A stretch of DNA of 64,000 bases from Bacillus sp. 1780r2a1 (GCA_024134725.1 CP099863.1:2699258-2763257), one strand, 5' to 3'. Counted from the stretch's first letter, positions 1 through 9,064 are shown. Made by a program: numbers and translations. Notes: generated by a model not told the origin, from the letters alone.

Positions 1-24
1 GGATTGAAGATAATACGTTTTATT

Positions 25-59
25 AAAAAAGAGAAGGTACGTGCTACTTTCTCTTTTTT
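25..59. terminator. Intrinsic terminator-like hairpin
   Basis: An A-rich arm (25-35) pairs with a T-rich arm (49-59) over 11 bp, giving a symmetric A/T-flanked hairpin just downstream of the leftward alkyltransferase-like gene. It could terminate in both directions. Confidence 0.6.
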
Positions 60-78
60 CAAGCTAATGCACGAACTA

Positions 79-387
79 TTATGCTTTTTTATCAAAGCAA
101 TACTGCTCTACTGCTACTTTTCCTTCTTGGACAGAAATTCCTTCTTTCTCTAAAAGAGTCCTTTGAGTCCAAACACCTTCTTCATTTTTAATTACAATCT
201 CACCTTTTGCATTTACAACACGATGCCACGGTAAATTATGCTTTTGACTCATAGAGTGCAGAATGCGAGCTACTTGTCTCGCTGCCCTTGGATTTCCTGC
301 TTCCTTTGCAATTTGTCCATATGTCATAATATACCCACTAGGGATATTTTGAATAATTTGAATAACTCGCTGCGTAAATTCTTTCAG
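79..387 (-). CDS. Alkyltransferase-like (ATL) DNA-binding protein, MGMT family, probable CTG start
   Basis: This is the MGMT (O6-alkylguanine methyltransferase) C-terminal-type domain, but the catalytic PCHRV motif reads PWHRVV: the alkyl-acceptor Cys is Trp. That is the hallmark of ATL proteins, which bind O6-alkylguanine without repairing it and pass the lesion to nucleotide excision repair. The helix-turn-helix part (GNPRAARQVARIL) carries the family's Arg finger region. The first ATG (325-327) would remove about 20 conserved N-terminal residues (LKEFTQRVIQIIQNIPSGYI). Those residues are encoded in frame back to a CTG at 385-387, preceded by AAAGGAG about 11 nt upstream, and a TGA lies two codons further up. 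I therefore place the start at the CTG (102 aa). The family assignment is firm; the start is inference. Confidence 0.85.
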   Translation of the reverse strand: MKEFTQRVIQIIQNIPSGYIMTYGQIAKEAGNPRAARQVARILHSMSQKHNLPWHRVVNAKGEIVIKNEEGVWTQRTLLEKEGISVQEGKVAVEQYCFDKKA

Positions 388-429
388 GGACTTTCACTCT
401 CCTTTTAGTTAATTCATTTATTTTAACAT

Positions 430-465
430 GAGAAAGGGCCTCTCCCAAGGGAGAGGCCCTTTCTC
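430..465. terminator. Perfect 17-bp inverted repeat at the end of the 464-871 gene
   Basis: Arms 430-446 and 449-465 are perfectly complementary (GAGAAAGGGCCTCTCCC) with a 2-nt AA spacer. The right arm overlaps the stop codon of the leftward gene. There is no T-run on either side, so it is either a strong hairpin serving as terminator or RNA-stability element, or something else. Confidence 0.55.
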
Positions 466-871
466 ATACGGAATACTGTCGAACAATATTTTTCATTTCA
501 CTAAAAATCATATGTATTTCTACACTGATTTCAGGTTTGAAATTTGTTATATGATTTATTAGAAACAACCATCGTTCCAGGTAGACTAATACGTAATCTC
601 CTATTAGCTGTCTTGAGATAGATGCGTCGGATAGAACATTATTAATTTCGTTAGTAGCCTGTTGCAAAAAATTAATTTGTTCAGCACTTACAGATACTCT
701 TGCTGTAAATAACGTTAATAACGTTCCTGTTAGCGCCTTAAATTGATTGATTGCAATCGAATCTCTTATTTTAATCAACTGAGGAAGTATGGTGCTTAGA
801 CTTACAAAAGAATGATAAAAGATAGCTTCATATCGAACATCTAAAAATTGAATAGGGTCATTGATTGGCAT
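464..871 (-). CDS. Hypothetical helical protein, 135 aa
   Basis: I do not recognise this family. The protein is 135 aa, has no signal peptide, and looks almost entirely alpha-helical, with long amphipathic stretches (residues about 15-75 and 80-130) and no Cys. There is a good ribosome site (AAAAGGAGAACTTGTA before ATG). It stands alone between the ATL gene and cysJI, with its own strong hairpin at the stop codon and the cysI terminator upstream, so it is probably monocistronic. Function unknown; a soluble helical bundle is the only structural guess I would make. Confidence 0.7.
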   Translation of the reverse strand: MPINDPIQFLDVRYEAIFYHSFVSLSTILPQLIKIRDSIAINQFKALTGTLLTLFTARVSVSAEQINFLQQATNEINNVLSDASISRQLIGDYVLVYLERWLFLINHITNFKPEISVEIHMIFSEMKNIVRQYSV

Positions 872-946
872 TACAAGTTCTCCTTTTAAACCGACTTGTC
901 TTTTTAGTATATGTACAGGCTCCTCATTCGGTTCATGAACTCAAAA

Positions 947-978
947 AAAAAAAGACAGAGAACATTCTCTGTCTTTTT
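947..978. terminator. Terminator of the cysJI operon
   Basis: AAAAAGACAGAGA-aca-TTCTCTGTCTTTTT forms a symmetric stem ending six bases before the cysI stop codon. A/T tracts on both sides would allow bidirectional termination. Confidence 0.85.
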
Positions 979-983
979 CCTTT

Positions 984-2705
984 TTAGCTGTGGAAATTCG
1001 TACCGTCCGTTACGGCCTGCACAACCCCAACACGCACAACAAAGTCACCGAAGTGTTCACCATCATGACGCTCTTTTGCATAGCGGCTAATTAGTACACG
1101 TAGCTCGCTTAAAATTTCGCTTTCACCGATATTCTCACGATATATTTTACTTAAGCGACTACCGTCAAAAGCAGCTCCTAGGTACATATTGTATTTTCCA
1201 GGCGCTTTACCGATAAAGGCAATCTCACCAAGTGCAGGTCTAGCACATCCATTTGGACAGCCAGTCATACGAATCGTAATCTCTTGATTGCGAAGACCAT
1301 TTTCATCTAAAATTCCATCAATTTTCTCAATAAGAGTCGGCAAGTAGCGCTCTGCTTCTGCCATCGCTAATCCACAGGTAGGTAACGATACACAAGCCAG
1401 TGAACTACGGCGAAGTGCGGAATAATGCTTACCATCTGTTAATCCATATTGTTCAATTAATTCACTAATTTGCTTTTTGTTTTGGCTTGATATATTAGCA
1501 ATAACTAAATTTTGATTGGCTGTTAAGCGGAAATCTCCAGTATGCACTTTCGCAATCTCACGCAACCCAGTCATTAACGAATAACCATCGTAATCCGTTA
1601 CGCGGCCCCCTTGAACAAATAGTGTAAAATGCCATTTTCCTCTGACACCTTTTTCCCATCCATAGCGATCACCGTTATGGTCAAAGTGAAAGTTTTTCGC
1701 TTCTTCAAGCTTCCACCCTAAACGATTTTCTAACTCTTCAACGACCGTATCTAACCCTAAGCGATCAACCGTATACTTAAAGCGCGCGTATTTACGTACA
1801 GAGCGGTTACCGTAGTCACGCTGAATTGTAATAATTTTTTCAGCTACTTCAAGAATTTGGTCTGGGGTACAGAAACCAATCACTTTTGCCAATTGCGGGT
1901 ATGTTTGCTTATCTCCGTGCGTCATTCCCATACCGCCTCCGATTGCAACGTTAAAGCCAACTAGCTTACCTTCTTCAACAATTGCAATAAAGCCTAAATC
2001 TTGAGAATAAACGTCAATGTCATTTGATGGTGGCACCGCAATCCCGATTTTGAATTTACGAGGTAAGTATAACGGCCCATACATTGGTTCAAGCTCTTCA
2101 TCAACTTCAGGCGTTGAAGCGACTTTTTCTTCATCTAACCAAAGCTCATGATATGCTCGCGTACGTGGTAACAGATAGTCGCTGAGTTGCTTTGACCATT
2201 CAAATACTTCTTCATGAATGTCAGATTGGTAAGGATTTGGGTTGCACATCACGTTACGATTAACGTCACCACATGCTGCAATTGTATCAAGCATTGATGC
2301 ATGGATATCTTGAATCGTTTGCTTCATGTTCCACTTTAGAATCCCATGCATTTGAAAAGCTTGACGCGTTGTCAACTTAAGCGTGCCGTTTCCATATTTT
2401 TGAGCTAAATCATCCATAACAAGCCATTGTTCTGGCGTTGAAACTCCGCCTGGTGTACGAACACGAAGCATAAATTGGTAAGCTGGCTCTAGCTTTTGTT
2501 TCTGACGCTCATTGCGAAGGTCACGATCATCTTGCAAATAGCTTCCATGAAATTTCATTAAGCGATTGTCATCATCTGAAATCCCTGAGCTAATCGGCTC
2601 AAGCATCGATTCCTTCAACGTACCGCGCAGATAATTACTTTCTTCTTTTATGCGCTCAACGTCACTTGGAGGACCTTCGGGCGCTTTTAAAATTTTGTTA
2701 ACCAT
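984..2705 (-). CDS. cysI: Sulfite reductase [NADPH] hemoprotein beta-subunit
   Basis: The 573-aa protein matches the size and layout of assimilatory sulfite reductase beta-subunit, which reduces sulfite to sulfide with six electrons on a siroheme-[4Fe-4S] centre. Two ferredoxin-like half-domains each precede a nitrite/sulfite-reductase domain. The cluster ligands are visible in the C-terminal third: CVSLPTC (C-x5-C) and CPNGC (C-x3-C). The substrate/siroheme Arg-rich segment [14 protein letters not shown] lies near residue 115. It is the second gene of cysJI, 22 nt after cysJ, and makes cytoplasmic sulfide for cysteine synthesis. ATG start with GAAAGGAGAG upstream. Confidence 0.97.
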   Translation of the reverse strand: MVNKILKAPEGPPSDVERIKEESNYLRGTLKESMLEPISSGISDDDNRLMKFHGSYLQDDRDLRNERQKQKLEPAYQFMLRVRTPGGVSTPEQWLVMDDLAQKYGNGTLKLTTRQAFQMHGILKWNMKQTIQDIHASMLDTIAACGDVNRNVMCNPNPYQSDIHEEVFEWSKQLSDYLLPRTRAYHELWLDEEKVASTPEVDEELEPMYGPLYLPRKFKIGIAVPPSNDIDVYSQDLGFIAIVEEGKLVGFNVAIGGGMGMTHGDKQTYPQLAKVIGFCTPDQILEVAEKIITIQRDYGNRSVRKYARFKYTVDRLGLDTVVEELENRLGWKLEEAKNFHFDHNGDRYGWEKGVRGKWHFTLFVQGGRVTDYDGYSLMTGLREIAKVHTGDFRLTANQNLVIANISSQNKKQISELIEQYGLTDGKHYSALRRSSLACVSLPTCGLAMAEAERYLPTLIEKIDGILDENGLRNQEITIRMTGCPNGCARPALGEIAFIGKAPGKYNMYLGAAFDGSRLSKIYRENIGESEILSELRVLISRYAKERHDGEHFGDFVVRVGVVQAVTDGTNFHS

Positions 2706-2727
2706 GTTGAAACTCTCCTTTCAATCC

Positions 2728-4533
2728 TCAATATACGTCGCGCTGATAGCGCTTTTGCTGCTGCATATTAGCTAAATATTGTTCTGCTTGTTCACGGCTT
2801 ACGTTGCCTTCTTGTTCAATAATATCAATCAGCGTATTGTGCACGTCATGTGCCATATGCTTTTCATCTCCGCAAATATAAACCACTGCACCTTCTTCTA
2901 ACCATTCAAAAAGCTCTTTACTATGCTTTTTCATACGATGCTGAACATATACTTTTTCAGCTGTATCACGTGAAAATGCAACATCCATCTTAGTAAGTAC
3001 ACCGGCTTTTAGCCACTGTTGCCACTCCGTTTGGTATAAAAAGTCCGTCACGAAATGCTGGTCCCCAAAGAACATCCATGACTTACCTTCTGCACCGACC
3101 TCTTCGCGCTCTTGCATAAACGAACGGAACGGTGCAACTCCTGTTCCTGGACCAACCATAATAATTGGCGTTTCAGGATTACTTGGAAGTTTAAAGTTTT
3201 GATTATGCTGAATATAAACAGGTAAAGTATCACCTGGCTGTAAGCGTTCTGCGCATAAAATAGAACATACGCCTTTACGCTCTCTTCCATGTGAATCGTA
3301 GCGCACAGCTCCAATTGTTAAGTGCACTTCATCAGGATTAGCTTCTAAACTGCTTGCAATGGAATACAACCGTGCTGGCAACTTACGCAATAAAGTAACA
3401 AAGTCTTCAACTGAAACGCCAAGAGGGCCGAAGTCTTTAACAAGATCTAAAAGGTCACGCCCATAAACGTACTCTTTTACTTTTGTGCTATCACTGATAA
3501 GCGCATGGAGCTCTTCATTTCCTGTAAGCTTTGCAACTTGTTCAAGCAACGGCTTTGTTAATGTAGTAATTTCAAAGTTTGAAATTAGCGCCTCACGTAG
3601 AGAACGCACATCGCCTTGTTTGTTCACCTTTACTACTTCATCTGGATTGAAACCTAGCTCTGAAATTAACAAATCAACAAGTTCAGGATCATTCTCTGGA
3701 TAAACACCCAAGCTATCACCAGGTTCAAACGTTAATCCAGAACCTTCTAAAGATAACTCTAAGTGACGCGTTTCTTTATTTGATCCGCGACCATTTAAGT
3801 TTAAGTTTTCTAGTACTTCAGCTTTAAATGGGTTCGTTCTAGAATAAGTTGATGGCTGTGCCGATGTTTCTTCTACTGCCACAGCAGCCTCTTGAACACC
3901 GCTCCCCTCACTTAAACCATTTAAAACACCTTCTGTCCACTCTGCTGCTAGTTCTTCATAATCTAAATCGCAGTCAACTCGTGGATATAAGTGCGTACCC
4001 CCTAGCTCTTCTAAGCGCTGATCAAACTCTTTTCCTGTTTGACAGAAAAACTCATAGGAACTGTCTCCAAGAGAAAGAACTGAAAATCGTAAATTATCAA
4101 GCTTTGGAGCGCGTTTTCCGTGTAAAAATTCATGGAAAGAAAGCGCGTTATCAGGTGGCTCTCCTTCTCCATGAGTGCTTACCACAATAAGTAAATTCTC
4201 AAGTTTTTTAAGGGTATTTGGTTTAAACTCGCTCATAGACGCGACTTTAACATTAAAACCTTTTGCTTCTAATGTTTTACCTGTTTGACCTGCTAGGTTT
4301 TGAGCATTTCCTGTTTGAGATCCATAAAGAATTGTTACATCTTTAGACACCGGCTGAGTAGCTGGTACACTCTGCGCTGGTTCAACAGCGGGTGCGGGTG
4401 CTGATGCTGAACCGCTTGCAGCCAAGTATCCACCTAGCCAACTTTTTTGGGATTCTGTTAGCGTTGGTAGTAATTTGTTAAGTAATTCTACCTGCTCTTG
4501 ATTAAAAGGACTGTTTGTAACCTGAAGTTGCAA
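2728..4533 (-). CDS. cysJ: Sulfite reductase [NADPH] flavoprotein alpha-subunit, TTG start
   Basis: This is a diflavin reductase passing electrons from NADPH through FAD and FMN to CysI. The order is an N-terminal flavodoxin domain (YGSQTGNAQNLA near residue 75), an FAD-binding domain (RLYSIASS) and an NADP-binding domain (GPGTGVAPFRSFMQ) ending in the conserved aromatic Y at the C-terminus. A GTG at 4548 would add five residues, but it overlaps the ribosome site. The TTG at 4531-4533 follows GAGGTGG at proper spacing and begins QLQVTNSPFNQEQ, the family N-terminus, so I use it (601 aa). It is first in the operon with cysI. Confidence 0.96.
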   Translation of the reverse strand: MQLQVTNSPFNQEQVELLNKLLPTLTESQKSWLGGYLAASGSASAPAPAVEPAQSVPATQPVSKDVTILYGSQTGNAQNLAGQTGKTLEAKGFNVKVASMSEFKPNTLKKLENLLIVVSTHGEGEPPDNALSFHEFLHGKRAPKLDNLRFSVLSLGDSSYEFFCQTGKEFDQRLEELGGTHLYPRVDCDLDYEELAAEWTEGVLNGLSEGSGVQEAAVAVEETSAQPSTYSRTNPFKAEVLENLNLNGRGSNKETRHLELSLEGSGLTFEPGDSLGVYPENDPELVDLLISELGFNPDEVVKVNKQGDVRSLREALISNFEITTLTKPLLEQVAKLTGNEELHALISDSTKVKEYVYGRDLLDLVKDFGPLGVSVEDFVTLLRKLPARLYSIASSLEANPDEVHLTIGAVRYDSHGRERKGVCSILCAERLQPGDTLPVYIQHNQNFKLPSNPETPIIMVGPGTGVAPFRSFMQEREEVGAEGKSWMFFGDQHFVTDFLYQTEWQQWLKAGVLTKMDVAFSRDTAEKVYVQHRMKKHSKELFEWLEEGAVVYICGDEKHMAHDVHNTLIDIIEQEGNVSREQAEQYLANMQQQKRYQRDVY

Positions 4534-4659
4534 AAATATCCACCTCACAAAGGAATATAAAGCTTAGTATGTATACAAATTATACAAAATGATTTCATTA
4601 TTCTGACGAATATTTCTCTAAAAATCTCTTAATCTCTACTATTCCTATTTTTTTAATTG

Positions 4660-4688
4660 ATTTTACACTAAAATTCAAAATTAGTAAA
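4660..4688 (-). promoter_or_regulatory. Candidate sigma-A promoter of cysJI
   Basis: On the minus strand, TTTACT and TAAAAT are separated by 17 bp, about 130 bp upstream of cysJ. The match is moderate and the surrounding stretch (4534-4774) is AT-rich with no other signal I can name; no S-box is present. Confidence 0.4.
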
Positions 4689-4774
4689 ATACAGATAATT
4701 TATTAGTTGTATTAAAAATATTAATATGAGACTTCAGGAAAGTTAATAATGATATTTAAACAAAAAGGAGATAA

Positions 4775-4980
4775 GACATAACAATATGATTCCTTCTCAA
4801 AGACAAAGCATTACTTTATTATAATAGTTAGGTTGTAAGAACAATTGCGTTACATTGCGCTACAGACACTCTTTTTCTAAATTATCTTCCGAACCAACCA
4901 AAAACGTCCGAACTATCAAACAGCGTTAACTGTCGACAATTCGGATAGATTATTGACTGAAATACTTATGTTCCATCCTC
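4775..4980 (-). repeat. Dispersed repeat, copy C (divergent)
   Basis: This stretch shares both ends with the copy at 23488-23746. The left end matches around CATAACAATATGATTCCTTC (about 29 of 35 bases against ATAACAACATGATTGCTTC and its flanks). The right end is a 39-nt hairpin (4907-4945, TCCGAA...TTCGGA with compensatory changes) followed by ATAG and ATACTTATG. It lies directly downstream of the leftward methyltransferase gene, for which the hairpin plus TTTTT would act as terminator. Confidence 0.6.
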
Positions 4981-5000
4981 TAGTTTATAGATGGAATATT

Positions 5001-5768
5001 TCATTCTCTTATTGCCACTATTCGAATACGTTGATAATCGGCTTCAAACCGACCTTTTATATACAGCTGTGGCTTAAGATGCTTAGTGACTTGTCCAAAA
5101 AGGTGTTTCTTCTCACTATGACTAAGGCCTGTCACAAAATCACCAGCAAAACTTTCTAACCATTGCTGCATACCGTCCTCACCATCAGCTAACGGTGTAA
5201 TGCGGTTAAAGTGCTGTGCAAAGAGCACTTTAAACCCGGTCTCTTCAAGCAACACGCTATATTCTCCTATACTAGGAAAATACCAAGGGTTCCTTTCCTT
5301 TGCATCAATGCTATATTCATGTTGTAGAAAATACGAAATGCTCTCAATAATGCTTTGAATATTACCTTTCCCACCGAATTCGGCAACAAATCGCCCTTTC
5401 GGTTTTAAAGCTTGGTGAACTGATGATAATACACCTTTAGCATCTTTCATCCAGTGAAGCGCTGCATTTGAAAAAATCGCATCGTATGGTTGATTAACTA
5501 CGAATGACTGTCCTTCTCCGATATTAAATTGTATGTGTGAATACTTGTTTCTAGCAGCATTAATCATTTCTTCGGAATAGTCTATACCCGTGACTAACGC
5601 ATTATGCTCAGCAATTTTTGCAGTTAAATCACCTGTACCGCATCCTAAATCTAAAATCCGTTCACCTTCTCTAGGAGAAAGAATATCAATTAAACTTTCA
5701 CCATACTTTGAAACAAACTGCATCTTTTGGTCATATAAAGAAGGATTCCAAACATTTATTGAGTTCAT
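5001..5768 (-). CDS. Class I SAM-dependent methyltransferase
   Basis: The 255-aa protein has a Rossmann-type methyltransferase fold. Motif I is LDLGCGTGDLTAKIA (about residues 40-54), followed by the acidic GIDYSEEMI and the motif IV region DAIFSNAALHWM. The W-rich C-terminal part (QQWLESFAGDF) resembles trans-aconitate-methyltransferase-like proteins, where a small acid is the substrate, but the substrate cannot be read from the sequence. It is divergent from the LysR gene at 5883 with about 110 bp between them, so that regulator may control it. Start ATG with AAAGGGG upstream. Confidence 0.85.
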   Translation of the reverse strand: MNSINVWNPSLYDQKMQFVSKYGESLIDILSPREGERILDLGCGTGDLTAKIAEHNALVTGIDYSEEMINAARNKYSHIQFNIGEGQSFVVNQPYDAIFSNAALHWMKDAKGVLSSVHQALKPKGRFVAEFGGKGNIQSIIESISYFLQHEYSIDAKERNPWYFPSIGEYSVLLEETGFKVLFAQHFNRITPLADGEDGMQQWLESFAGDFVTGLSHSEKKHLFGQVTKHLKPQLYIKGRFEADYQRIRIVAIRE

Positions 5769-5882
5769 TTTTAACTAACCCCTTTTTAGAAATATTTGTT
5801 ATATTTATCCTACATACTAAATGATTTAATGGCTAATATATGGTAGCTATTATACTGATAGTTTAAAACTATGGAGGGAAAA

Positions 5883-6773
5883 ATGGAGATACGCTTATTT
5901 CAATATGTAATAGAAGTCTACAAGATGAAAAGCTTTACGAAAGCTGCTGCGAATTTACATATCGCTCAGCCTTCTTTAAGTAAACAAATCTCCAAGCTAG
6001 AAGATGAGCTGGGTATTTTATTATTTAATCGTTATTCAACTGGTATTGAAATAACAGAGAAAGGCAAGCTGTTTGTTGTAAGAGCACAAGCTATTTTACG
6101 TATGCATGACAATTTACAAAAAGAGCTAGAGGATTCCAAAAACATAAAAGAAAATAGTATCACAATTGGCGTTACCCCTATCACAGGTGGGCATCTTCTT
6201 CCGCCTTTACTAAAGCAGTTTATGCATGAGTATCAAACTGTAAAAGTAAAGTTTGTGGAAGACTCAAGCGAAAATATACTGAATTTATTAGTCAACACTA
6301 AAGTAGATTTTGCTTTGCTATCGCTTCCGATTAAAGATGAACGCTTAAAATATGAACCTTTTTTAACAGAAGCTCTCTACCTTGCCGTTCCAAAGAATTC
6401 GCCCAATTGGCTACCACCTTTATCGAATCGCTTAACAGATTACAAAAATTGCCCATTCGTCTTATTAAAAAGCGGGTTTGATTTCCGCTCAAAGGTACTC
6501 TCTTTATGTGCAAATCACCAGTTCCAACCAGCAGTAGCTTATGAAACAAGTAGTATTGAAACAGCTCAATCATTAGTTTTGAACGGCCTTGGAGTTACCC
6601 TTGTTCCTGAAATGGTTATTAAACGTGACAATCCTTCCATGATTCGCTATATAAAACTAGAGCACGCTACGCGTACGCTTGTATTTGCTCACGTCAAGGA
6701 TTCCTACCTTAGTCAAGCTTCAAAGAACTTTATAAATATGGCAAAAAGCACCGCAGCTTCTATCTTTAGTTAG
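5883..6773 (+). CDS. LysR-family transcriptional regulator
   Basis: This is a typical LysR protein of about 296 aa. The N-terminal winged helix-turn-helix (SFTKAAANLHIAQPSLSKQI, residues about 18-37) is followed by the linker helix and a periplasmic-binding-protein-like effector domain (ITIGVTPITGGHLLP onward). I chose ATG 5883 because GGAGGG lies just upstream; an in-frame ATG at 5871 is part of that ribosome site. Divergent placement suggests it regulates the methyltransferase at 5001-5768 and itself. It is not obviously CysL, the cysJI activator of B. subtilis, although cysJI is nearby. Confidence 0.85.
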   Translation: MEIRLFQYVIEVYKMKSFTKAAANLHIAQPSLSKQISKLEDELGILLFNRYSTGIEITEKGKLFVVRAQAILRMHDNLQKELEDSKNIKENSITIGVTPITGGHLLPPLLKQFMHEYQTVKVKFVEDSSENILNLLVNTKVDFALLSLPIKDERLKYEPFLTEALYLAVPKNSPNWLPPLSNRLTDYKNCPFVLLKSGFDFRSKVLSLCANHQFQPAVAYETSSIETAQSLVLNGLGVTLVPEMVIKRDNPSMIRYIKLEHATRTLVFAHVKDSYLSQASKNFINMAKSTAASIFS

Positions 6774-6789
6774 AAACTTGGTGCTTTCT

Positions 6790-7386
6790 CTATTCTTCCT
6801 CTTCTTCTATAACCTGACCGATGAACGACAGTACGGATCCGCCTGCTTGAATCCAGCTTCCAAATACGTTTAATACTTCCCCTTTATCATTATCTTCACC
6901 AGAACTATCACCTATCTCCGCTGCTTCTTCTAGTTTTTCTGCTCTTAAATCATAGCCATCGCCTAGAGCCTGCATCGAATTCCCAATAATTTGCATAATA
7001 TTTCCGACGATGCTATATACCTCTCCAATATTTGAGTCATCCTTTAACTCGTCTCCTAATGCAGCAGCTCCTCCTAAAGCTTGCATCAGGTTACCAGCAA
7101 TCGTAAGACGAGTTTGTGTTTCTCCTTCTTCTAATAAAAGAAGGCCTGCTACAATGGTGGAGTTTCCAACCGCTTGAATTTCGTTTCCAATCTTTTCGAG
7201 AGAAACTCCTTCTTGCCCATCTGCTTCTAATGCGTTACCTGTTCCCTGTAGCAAGTTCCCCCAAAGGTTTAAATTGTACTTAGCTTGTTCTGAAAGCCAC
7301 CAAAAAGGTGTGCTTCCAACCGCGGCCGTTATGGTTCCGATAGCGGCAATTGCAGCCCCAACTACTTCCAATTGTCCATTATCCAT
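6790..7386 (-). CDS. Repetitive membrane-like protein (DUF6944-type)
   Basis: The 198-aa protein is built from about seven repeats of a roughly 25-residue unit with the pattern G-N-x-(L/M/I)-Q-x-x-G-(N/G)-(A/S), for example GNLLQGTGNAL, GNEIQAVGNS, GNLMQALGGAA and GNIMQIIGNSM, ending in an acidic tail (VIEEEEE). The helices are hydrophobic and Gly-rich, suggesting membrane or surface packing. I recall this as the DUF6944 repetitive family; function unknown. An upstream ATG at 7488 is rejected because its extra residues are encoded by the terminator hairpin at 7457-7493. Start taken at ATG 7386 (MDNGQLEVV). Confidence 0.7.
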   Translation of the reverse strand: MDNGQLEVVGAAIAAIGTITAAVGSTPFWWLSEQAKYNLNLWGNLLQGTGNALEADGQEGVSLEKIGNEIQAVGNSTIVAGLLLLEEGETQTRLTIAGNLMQALGGAAALGDELKDDSNIGEVYSIVGNIMQIIGNSMQALGDGYDLRAEKLEEAAEIGDSSGEDNDKGEVLNVFGSWIQAGGSVLSFIGQVIEEEEE

Positions 7387-7456
7387 CCATTTCACGCCCC
7401 GTCGTAAAGTTCTTTTTACAGCATATGCACCATAAATTAAAAGTGATTTCAACCAA

Positions 7457-7493
7457 AAAAATTGCGCTTTACGGTATGTAAAGCGCAATTTTT
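7457..7493. terminator. Terminator of the Bcr/CflA-type exporter gene
   Basis: A perfect 16-bp stem (AAAAATTGCGCTTTAC, loop GGTAT) with a T-run on the minus strand sits 8 bp past the exporter stop codon. Confidence 0.92.
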
Positions 7494-7500
7494 AAGACCA

Positions 7501-8715
7501 TTATCGTTTTTTCTTAACGAGCAACATATAAGCACATAAAGCAAGTAACTCACAAATTGCAATGACAATTCCCATCGCCAAATCCGTATTTTTTCCAAAT
7601 GCTCCCACCAATGGCGCTACAGATCCTCCTAATAAAAATGGCAGTAAACCTAACAAAGCAGCTGCACTCCCTGCTTGTTTTCCTTGAGTTTGCATGGCTA
7701 ATGAAAATACCGTTGTGTTAACAATCCCAACACTTGTTACTGATAAAAATAAAAAGATACATAGAAGCAAGACAGAGTCTGTCAATAGAATAGCGAGTAC
7801 TAAGCTAATGCTCCCAATTGTAGCTTGAATCAAACCATACGTTAACAATGTACTTTCAGAAATTTTCCCTGCCAAACGTCCTGTCACCTGCGTGGCGATA
7901 ATTAAACCTACACCATTAATAGCAAATACTCCACTAAACATTTGTGGAGATAGCCCATAAATTTCTTGAAGAACAAATGTTGAGCCCGAAATGTAAGCAA
8001 ACATGGCGCTCATTACCAACCCTTGCGTCAACGCGTAACCTACAAATGTTTTATCTTTCACTAGGCTTCCGAACGTTTGTAAAATCTCTCTAAAGCCCCC
8101 TGTTTTACGGCGTTCAGGTGGTAGCGTTTCATCCAGACCAACCATAACGCTAATTAACATAACTATGCCAATTGCAGTTAAAACGCCGAATACTCCTCGC
8201 CATGATACAAACTCCAGTACTTGACCACCTGCGATGGGTGCCACAATAGGTGCTAACCCGTTAACAAGCATCAACATTGCAAAAAATTTGGTTAAGTCCG
8301 TTCCTGAAAATAAGTCTCGGACGCTAGCCCTTGAAATGACCATACCAGCCGCCCCTGCAGCTCCTTGAATAAAGCGAAGGGCAATAAACAGCCAAATAGA
8401 AGGTGCCACAACACATAAAGCTGAAGCAATTGTGTAGATAATAATTGAAATAACGAGCGGTTTTTTTCGACCTTTAATATCGCTAAAAGGACCCATTAAT
8501 AGTTGGCCAAATGCTAGCCCAATCAAGCAGGCTGTTAAACTCATTTGAACTAAAGATGTTGTCGCATCAAGTTCTTTTGCGATTGTGGGAAGAGCTGGTA
8601 AATACATATCAATTGTAAAAGGACCAAATGCACCCAACCCTCCTAAAATTAAAACGAGCAGCAAGCGGCTTTTTGAACCAGCTGCTATACTTTGCGCAAA
8701 CTCTCTTTGCATCAT
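7501..8715 (-). CDS. MFS multidrug exporter, Bcr/CflA family
   Basis: This is a 404-aa, 12-helix major facilitator. Early motifs fit the drug:H+ antiporter-1 Bcr/CflA subfamily: GPFTIDMYLPALPTI in TM1, GPFSDIKGRKKPL (motif A) between TM2 and TM3, and RFIQGAAGAAGMVISRASV (motif B) in TM4. Such proteins export bicyclomycin, sulfonamides and other compounds; the actual substrate cannot be read. Two adjacent ATG codons (MMQ) follow AAAGGAGAG and either could start. A small membrane-protein gene lies just upstream with its own terminator in between, so the exporter probably depends on read-through or a promoter inside that gene. Confidence 0.88.
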   Translation of the reverse strand: MMQREFAQSIAAGSKSRLLLVLILGGLGAFGPFTIDMYLPALPTIAKELDATTSLVQMSLTACLIGLAFGQLLMGPFSDIKGRKKPLVISIIIYTIASALCVVAPSIWLFIALRFIQGAAGAAGMVISRASVRDLFSGTDLTKFFAMLMLVNGLAPIVAPIAGGQVLEFVSWRGVFGVLTAIGIVMLISVMVGLDETLPPERRKTGGFREILQTFGSLVKDKTFVGYALTQGLVMSAMFAYISGSTFVLQEIYGLSPQMFSGVFAINGVGLIIATQVTGRLAGKISESTLLTYGLIQATIGSISLVLAILLTDSVLLLCIFLFLSVTSVGIVNTTVFSLAMQTQGKQAGSAAALLGLLPFLLGGSVAPLVGAFGKNTDLAMGIVIAICELLALCAYMLLVKKKR

Positions 8716-8737
8716 ATTCTCTCCTTTTTAACCAAAT

Positions 8738-8764
8738 GAAAAAGAGCAACTGTATCTGTTGCTC
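8738..8764 (-). terminator. Hairpin terminator between the small gene and the exporter
   Basis: GAGCAAC (8744-8750) pairs with GTTGCTC (8758-8764), followed on the minus strand by TTTTT. It overlaps the stop codon of the 57-aa gene and ends about 20 bp before the exporter ATG. Confidence 0.75.
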
Positions 8765-8936
8765 ATTGAACTAAAAACAAAATTTTAACTAGTAAATATA
8801 AAATCCATATTGAGACAATTCCAATTAATCCATTTAAAAGTCGATTTTGAAACGTTTGAGTTTTTTTCTTTGGCTGAGCTTGTTTTCTTCGTTCAGAACG
8901 ACTCATGGGCTGTTGACTATCATGATTCGTTAACAT
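8763..8936 (-). CDS. Small single-pass membrane protein, 57 aa
   Basis: An ATG with GGAG 10 nt upstream (GATTGGAGATGCAAGATC) opens a 57-codon frame. A basic, hydrophilic N-terminus (SRSERRKQAQPKKK) is followed by one hydrophobic helix (LLNGLIGIVSIWILYLLV) and a short tail ending in Q. The positive-inside rule puts the N-terminus in the cytoplasm. The layout resembles N-terminal anchors of Bacillus envelope proteins, but I do not recognise a family. It is immediately upstream of the exporter at 7501-8715. Confidence 0.65.
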   Translation of the reverse strand: MLTNHDSQQPMSRSERRKQAQPKKKTQTFQNRLLNGLIGIVSIWILYLLVKILFLVQ

Positions 8937-9064
8937 GATCTTGCATCTCCAATCTTACTAACAAAATCTTTTCTCGCTAAATAGTTTACCATACTCCTAC
9001 TAAATAGTGGAGAATAACCATCACAAAAAAAAGTTTGAGCACTCGCTTTTTGCGAGGAGAAGTT

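Noticed and set aside
5883..6773. The LysR gene as cysL, activator of cysJI
   Set aside because: Its N-terminal sequence does not resemble CysL as I recall it, and it is divergent from the methyltransferase gene rather than cysJI; kept as an unnamed LysR regulator.
7387..7488. N-terminal extension of the repetitive protein from an ATG at 7488
   Set aside because: The added codons are encoded by a perfect terminator hairpin of the upstream exporter gene; the ATG at 7386 begins the repeat protein proper.
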